This document shows positions 6,396 through 8,576 of a stretch of 8,576 nt of DNA, piece by piece. Positions within the stretch are counted from its first letter, which is position 1. Each line of letters begins with the position of its first letter. The DNA lies in the NCBI GenBank assembly GCA_018396565.1, contig JAGTQO010000039.1:3783-12358 (forward strand), given 5' to 3'. The notes beneath the pieces were generated by a model. That model was given only the letters and a program-made list of their open reading frames with translations. It did no database searches and was not told the DNA's origin. Source of the DNA: Candidatus Bathyarchaeota archaeon. Lineage in GTDB: Archaea > Thermoproteota > Bathyarchaeia > 40CM-2-53-6 > RBG-13-38-9. Made by a program: the position numbers and the translations under genes.

Positions 6396-6403
6396 GTTTA
6401 ACT
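6396..6403 (+). promoter_or_regulatory. Candidate promoter (TATA-like) before uL22
   Basis: GTTTAACT, identical to the octamer before uS19, is centred about 27 nt before the uL22 GTG. If it is the TATA box, transcription would begin at or next to the start codon and the GGTGA at 6415-6419 would be excluded from the message. An alternative box around 6373-6380 (CATAAGAC) would give a leader that includes it. Because the antisense pair separates uL22 from uS19, uL22 probably needs its own promoter. Confidence 0.45.
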
Positions 6404-6414
6404 TTCGGAGGCCA

Positions 6415-6419
6415 GGTGA
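6415..6419 (+). promoter_or_regulatory. Ribosome-binding site of uL22
   Basis: GGTGA ends seven bases before GTG 6427 and supports this start. A nearby ATG at 6422 is out of frame with the protein. Confidence 0.65.
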
Positions 6420-6426
6420 ATATGCG

Positions 6427-6888
6427 GTGCCTACGTGGGGATACTCGATCAAAGAGCTCGATCCAGACAGGACCGTTAAATGTTCAGGTAGGGAGCTGAG
6501 GATCTCGCCGAAAGCCTCCGTCGAATTATGTAAGGCCATCAAGGGGATGAGGCTTCAAGAAGCCAAGAAGCTCCTTGAGGATGTTGCAGCGAAGAAGAGG
6601 CCCATACCTTACAGGCGCTACAATAAGGAGGTTCCACATAGGGGCGGAATCGGATTCCATGCAGGACGCTACCCGGTGAAGGCCGCAGAAAGATTCAGGA
6701 AGCTGCTTGAGGAGCTTGAGGCGAACGCTGAGTATAAGGGTCTAGACACTGAGAAGATAAAGATAATCCACGCCGCATCCCATAGGGGAATGAAGATTAA
6801 GAAGTATATTCCAAGAGCCTTCGGAAGGGCGTCGCCGAGCTTCAACACCCTAACACATGTTGAGCTCGTAGGATACGAGACAGACTGA
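6427..6888 (+). CDS. rpl22: 50S ribosomal protein uL22
   Basis: A 153-residue archaeal/eukaryotic-type uL22 (the eukaryotic homologue is L17), which binds all domains of 23S rRNA and whose hairpin lines the exit tunnel. It begins MPTWGYSIKELDPDRTVK from a GTG. The helix SPKASVELCKAIKGMRLQEAKKLLEDV (residues about 27-53) is the conserved core. KKRPIPYRRYNKEVPHRGG (about 56-74) and GRYPVKAAERFRKLLEELEANAEYKGLD follow. The tunnel hairpin is near HAASHRGMKIKKYIPRAFGRASP (about 117-139), with the typical PRAFGRASP tip. The C-terminal strand is NTLTHVELVG. The gene is separated from uS19 by the antisense pair and from uS3 by 405 nt of non-coding DNA, so it may be transcribed as a single-gene unit. 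Its stop codon lies in the left arm of an inverted repeat. Confidence 0.96.
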   Translation: MPTWGYSIKELDPDRTVKCSGRELRISPKASVELCKAIKGMRLQEAKKLLEDVAAKKRPIPYRRYNKEVPHRGGIGFHAGRYPVKAAERFRKLLEELEANAEYKGLDTEKIKIIHAASHRGMKIKKYIPRAFGRASPSFNTLTHVELVGYETD

Positions 6889-6916
6889 TTCAGCGTACGC
6901 TCAAACTCTGAATCAG
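6885..6916 (+). repeat. Inverted repeat (hairpin) over the uL22 stop codon
   Basis: CTGATTCAG (6885-6893) and CTGAATCAG (6908-6916) form a perfect nine-base stem with a 14-base loop. The uL22 TGA (6886-6888) is inside the left arm. No T-run follows, so it does not resemble a bacterial-type terminator. It could protect the 3' end of the uL22 message or mark RNA processing. Confidence 0.6.
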
Positions 6917-6997
6917 GCCACAATCCGCTGTGAATAAACATCGAGAAGACACCATTCTATAGAGATTAAACTGTCCCAGCGGATAGGGTGTGTAGGC
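6917..6997 (+). repeat. Inverted repeat with extended bulged stem
   Basis: ATCCGCTG (6923-6930) pairs perfectly with CAGCGGAT (6977-6984). Beyond a four-base bulge (6985-6988), CACA (6919-6922) pairs with TGTG (6989-6992). After a three-base bulge, G6917-C6997 and C6918-G6996 close the stem. The apical loop is 46 bases. The stem is long enough to suggest RNA folding, though I have no covariation to show it. Confidence 0.45.
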
Positions 6998-7066
6998 ATG
7001 TTGACGAGAATGGATGGCCTACGAACCTGCACCAGTGGATGATTCAATTACTGTATGTCGATTCTC

Positions 7067-7121
7067 CTGGATGGGGAGGCGAACCCATGAAAGGATGCGG
7101 TGAGGATATAGAACCATCCAG
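7067..7121 (+). repeat. Inverted repeat with a nested small stem
   Basis: CTGGATGG (7067-7074) is the exact reverse complement of CCATCCAG (7114-7121). Inside, ACC and CAT (7083-7088) can pair with ATG and GGT (7095-7101, one bulged C) around a six-base loop. The element ends about 22 bases before the uS3 TATA-like box, so it may lie upstream of that promoter and be part of a separate transcript. Confidence 0.45.
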
Positions 7122-7142
7122 ATATCAGACCTCCATGGGAAG

Positions 7143-7150
7143 TTTAAATA
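7143..7150 (+). promoter_or_regulatory. Strong TATA-like promoter of the uS3-uL29-Rnp1-uS17 unit
   Basis: TTTAAATA, preceded by a purine-rich GGGAAG that resembles a TFB-recognition element, is the best archaeal promoter box in the window. A start near 7173 would leave a leader of about 120 nt before uS3, long for an archaeal message and thus potentially regulatory. The downstream genes overlap or abut and have no other promoter visible. Confidence 0.6.
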
Positions 7151-7230
7151 TTAGATGAAGATATGTTGCTAGACCGGTATGTATTCAGGGAAGCAGAATA
7201 TTGACATATCAGAGTAAATATGGAGAGTTG

Positions 7231-7245
7231 AGTCTCGATGAGACT
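7231..7245 (+). other. Short hairpin in the predicted uS3 leader
   Basis: AGTCTC and GAGACT form a perfect six-base stem with loop GAT, about 35 nt before the GGTGA of uS3. Such a hairpin might take part in autoregulation by a ribosomal protein or be incidental. The GATGA and CTGA words around it do not make a complete C/D-box RNA. Confidence 0.35.
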
Positions 7246-7280
7246 AGAAGCCTGAGGAGCCTCGACGAAATGTAGGTTCA

Positions 7281-7285
7281 GGTGA
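7281..7285 (+). promoter_or_regulatory. Ribosome-binding site deciding the uS3 start
   Basis: GGTGA ends eight bases before ATG 7294. An in-frame GTG at 7282 lies inside this motif and would add MSCR, which is absent from the family, so ATG 7294 is the start. Confidence 0.75.
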
Positions 7286-7293
7286 GTTGCCGA

Positions 7294-7998
7294 ATGTCAG
7301 TATACAAATATTTCATCAAAGACTATTCGAAGAAGGCTGAGATAGATGAGTTTCTCAAGAACGAGTTGAAGAGGGCGGGATACAGTAGGATGGAGCTCAC
7401 CAAGACCCCTATGGGCACCAGAATAGTGATCTTCGCAGCCAAGCCTGGACTTGTAATAGGTAGGAGGGGGCAGAGTGTGAGAGACCTCACCAAGATACTT
7501 GAGGAGAGGTTTGGTCTGGAGAACCCCCAGATCTCAATAGCGCCGATAGAGTTGCCTGAGCTAGACCCTAAGATAATGGCTGCCCAGGTTGCTATGGCCT
7601 TGGAGAGGGGTGTACACTTCAGGAGGGCAGCCTACTGGGCCATGAGTAGAATAATGGACGCCGGTGCCCTAGGTGTTGAGATAGCGATAAGCGGCAAGTT
7701 GACAACGCAGAGGGCTAGGACCGAGAAGTACCGTCAAGGCTACCTTGTCAAGGTTGGAGACCAGGTTAGAAGGCAGGTTTTGACAGCGACAGCATACAGC
7801 CAACTCAAACCTGGACTCTACGGTGTGAAGGTGTCGATAGTTCCTCCTGATTATGAATTCATCGACAGACCATCGATCAAGGAGCATGCAGCAGAGGAGA
7901 AGGTTGAGGAGGCTCAAGGTGAGGTTGAGGGAGAGGCGACGGAGGTTGAGGAGGAGATGAAGGAGGAGGGTGAAGTTGCCGATACTGAGAAGGCGTGA
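7294..7998 (+). CDS. rps3: 30S ribosomal protein uS3 with acidic tail
   Basis: A 234-residue archaeal uS3, in the small-subunit head near the mRNA entry channel. The start MSVYKYFIKDYSKKAEIDEFL leads into the KH domain, whose RNA-binding loop GLVIGRRG is at residues 52-59. PQISIAPIELPELDPKIMA follows, then the C-terminal domain with HFRRAAYWAMSRIMDAGALGV (about 108-128) and GAL-GVEIAISGKLTTQRARTEKY (about 125-147). The last 39 residues (196-234) are almost all Glu, Ala, Val and Lys, an acidic tail found in many archaeal uS3 proteins and absent from bacteria. The DNA coding for this tail is a run of GAG and GGA codons that also holds the ribosome-binding site of uL29. The gene is the first of a compact four-gene unit and is preceded by a strong promoter box. 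Confidence 0.96.
   Translation: MSVYKYFIKDYSKKAEIDEFLKNELKRAGYSRMELTKTPMGTRIVIFAAKPGLVIGRRGQSVRDLTKILEERFGLENPQISIAPIELPELDPKIMAAQVAMALERGVHFRRAAYWAMSRIMDAGALGVEIAISGKLTTQRARTEKYRQGYLVKVGDQVRRQVLTATAYSQLKPGLYGVKVSIVPPDYEFIDRPSIKEHAAEEKVEEAQGEVEGEATEVEEEMKEEGEVADTEKA
7962..7969 (+). promoter_or_regulatory. Ribosome-binding site of uL29 within the uS3 coding sequence
   Basis: GGAGGAGG lies in the Glu-rich tail codons of uS3, six bases before the preferred TTG start of uL29. It is both coding sequence and initiation signal. Nearby GAGG repeats offer other pairing registers, so the start is not settled. Confidence 0.5.
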
Positions 7999-8188
7999 GT
8001 TGAAAGAGATGCTTCCGGAGGAGAGGAGAAGGAGGCTCATAGAGTTGAGGGCTGAACTCACACGTCTGAGAACAACAGTAGCCTCAGGTGGGAGTGTTGA
8101 GAATCCTGGAAGAATAAGGGAGTTGAGGAGAACGATCGCCAGAATCCTAACCTTAGAGTCTCAACAGAGGAAGGTTGAGAGGAAGTGA
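7976..8188 (+). CDS. rpl29: 50S ribosomal protein uL29
   Basis: A 70-residue uL29, a helical hairpin at the exit-tunnel rim next to uL23. It begins (M)PILRRRELKEMLPEERRRRL. The conserved AELTRLRTTVASGGSVENPGRIRELRRTIARI, spread over about 26-58, is typical of archaea, where the SGG turn and the P-G-R-I/R-E motif join the helices. The start is not certain. TTG 7976 gives PILRRRE directly and lies six bases after GGAGGAGG (7962-7969), while GTG 7970 abuts that motif and would add two residues. Either start overlaps the uS3 end (23 or 29 nt), so uL29 initiates inside the acidic-tail codons of uS3. The stop overlaps the Rnp1 start by four bases (GTGA), indicating tight translational coupling. Confidence 0.93.
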   Translation: MPILRRRELKEMLPEERRRRLIELRAELTRLRTTVASGGSVENPGRIRELRRTIARILTLESQQRKVERK

Positions 8189-8469
8189 CTGAGGTAAATC
8201 CGTTCAACCTTGTAAGACACGAATTGATAGGTTTGGAGGCTAAAATAGTGAAGAGTACAAACAGGCAGATAGTTGGTTTGAAGGGTATGGTGGTAGATGA
8301 GACCAGGAACACATTGACCATTAGAAGTGGAGGCAACTACCTGAAGATTCCTAAGAACATAGTCCAGATAAGATTCTATTTGCCAAATGGTGAGATCGTC
8401 GACGTCGACGGTAAGGTCATTCAGGCAAGACCTGAAGATAGGGTTAAGATGAGGGTTAAGAGATGGTGA
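8185..8469 (+). CDS. rnp1: RNase P protein component 1 (Rpp29/Pop4)
   Basis: A 94-residue member of the Rpp29/Pop4 family, the archaeal protein (aRpp29) that pairs with Rpp21 and binds the specificity domain of RNase P RNA during 5' maturation of tRNA. The sequence is an SH3-like barrel: HELIGLEAKIVKSTNRQIVGLKGMVVDET (about residues 11-39; GLxxxIVxSTN-x-x-x-VGxxGxVVDET is the hallmark) followed by NTLTIRSGG, KNIVQIRFYLPNGEIVDVDG and a basic RVKMRVKRW end. It starts from GTG 8185, overlapping the uL29 stop by four bases, with GGTTGA a few bases upstream. The uS17 start overlaps its end. In many archaea this gene lies between uL29 and uS17, as here, though often with the eIF1 gene also present; none is seen here. 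Confidence 0.95.
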   Translation: MTEVNPFNLVRHELIGLEAKIVKSTNRQIVGLKGMVVDETRNTLTIRSGGNYLKIPKNIVQIRFYLPNGEIVDVDGKVIQARPEDRVKMRVKRW

Positions 8470-8576
8470 CACGCAACATAGGATTGAGGTTTAAGCCACC
8501 CCCAAAGACATGCGGCGACAAACTATGTCCATTCCATGGAAGTTTGAAGGTCCACAAAAGAGTATTGACTGGGACA
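8463..8576 (+). CDS. rps17: 30S ribosomal protein uS17, N-terminal part (cut by window end)
   Basis: Thirty-eight codons open to the window edge give the N-terminus of archaeal uS17, a primary 16S rRNA-binding protein of the small-subunit body. It starts MVTRNIGLRFKPPPKTC, then has CPFHGSLKVHKRVLTGT. RNIG and P-P-K-T-C-x4-C-PFHG are the family marks, and the two Cys (17 and 22) are a conserved pair in archaea. The start is ATG 8463 or the next codon GTG 8466. Both overlap the Rnp1 stop (TGA 8467-8469), and GAGGGTT at 8451-8457 is the likely ribosome-binding site. The rest of the OB fold is outside the window, where uL14 and uL24 would be expected. Confidence 0.94.
   Translation, partial: MVTRNIGLRFKPPPKTCGDKLCPFHGSLKVHKRVLTGT

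Larger units (their letters stand above)
6889..7293 (+). other. 405-nt gene-free spacer between uL22 and uS3
   Basis: No open frame of useful length with a ribosome-binding site was found. The longest plus-strand candidates are a 14-codon frame at 6998 behind GGTGT and a 29-codon frame at 7014 with no such site. The spacer holds three perfect inverted repeats in its first 230 bases (6885-6916, 6923-6984, 7067-7121), a strong TATA-like box at 7143-7150, and a 5' leader of uS3 with a small hairpin (7231-7245). No tRNA T-loop signature, 5S rRNA, SRP or RNase P RNA core was recognised by eye. It may encode a structured RNA, or it may be a decayed insertion. Confidence 0.55.

Noticed and set aside
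6998..7042. 14-codon frame behind GGTGT in the same spacer
   Set aside because: It has a plausible Shine-Dalgarno but is too short to separate from chance; recorded only as a possible leader peptide.
7014..7103. 29-codon frame starting ATG in the uL22-uS3 spacer
   Set aside because: No ribosome-binding site precedes it, it is short, and it runs into predicted stem-loops. It is not supportable as a gene.
6917..7121. tRNA, 5S, SRP or RNase P RNA in the spacer
   Set aside because: No TΨC-like GGTTC-A/G motif in a cloverleaf context and no conserved SRP or RNase P core words were found by eye. A covariance-model search would be decisive.
7231..7256. Possible C/D-box guide RNA (GATGA followed by CTGA)
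   Set aside because: The C box lacks the full RTGATGA consensus, no C' and D' pair is visible, and the words overlap a simple hairpin.
1..8576. CRISPR arrays, transposases, integrases, toxin-antitoxin or defence genes
   Set aside because: No regularly spaced direct repeats and no such protein signatures occur in any frame. The window is mainly housekeeping translation genes.

Overview
The window is a piece of archaeal chromosome carrying the 5' part of the conserved ribosomal-protein (S10/spc-type) gene cluster. The ribosomal proteins are of the archaeal/eukaryotic type: long uL22, uS19 without bacterial features, uS17 with a Cys pair, and Rpp29/Pop4 of RNase P encoded between uL29 and uS17. 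Starts are often TTG or GTG behind a GGTGA or GGAGG Shine-Dalgarno, promoters are TATA-like (GTTTAA-type), and base composition is moderate. Together with a winged-helix protein carrying two membrane helices, this suggests a TACK-type archaeon, perhaps a Bathyarchaeia relative. The lineage is inferred from general character, not from a search.

Layout. 1-154 is the 3' end of rtcB (tRNA-splicing RNA ligase). It converges, one base apart, on a minus-strand bifunctional phosphoglucose/phosphomannose isomerase (156-1265). A 69-nt divergent spacer follows, then the plus-strand ribosomal cluster: SPOUT-class RNA methyltransferase (MTH1/SPOUT1 family), uL3, uL4, uL23, uL2, uS19, [interruption], uL22, [405-nt gap], uS3, uL29, Rnp1 (Rpp29) and uS17 (cut by the window end). 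From the methyltransferase to uL2 the genes are tightly packed, with stop codons overlapping the next ribosome-binding site or start. The same holds from uS3 to uS17.

Two interruptions stand out. Between uS19 and uL22 lie about 900 nt holding two genes on the opposite strand: a winged-helix regulator with two predicted transmembrane helices, and a small two-helix membrane protein downstream of it. A T7 run on their strand could terminate them just before they run into uS19. Between uL22 and uS3 lie about 405 nt with no convincing gene but several perfect inverted repeats and a strong TATA-like box about 145 nt before uS3. TATA-like elements also precede uS19 and uL22. The usual single ribosomal-protein transcription unit therefore appears to be split here into sub-units with their own promoters.

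Functionally the plus-strand genes all serve ribosome assembly and RNA processing: large- and small-subunit proteins, an rRNA methyltransferase candidate, an RNase P protein and, nearby, RtcB. The isomerase belongs to sugar metabolism. The inserted membrane regulator pair is of unknown function and is the least ordinary coding content of the window.
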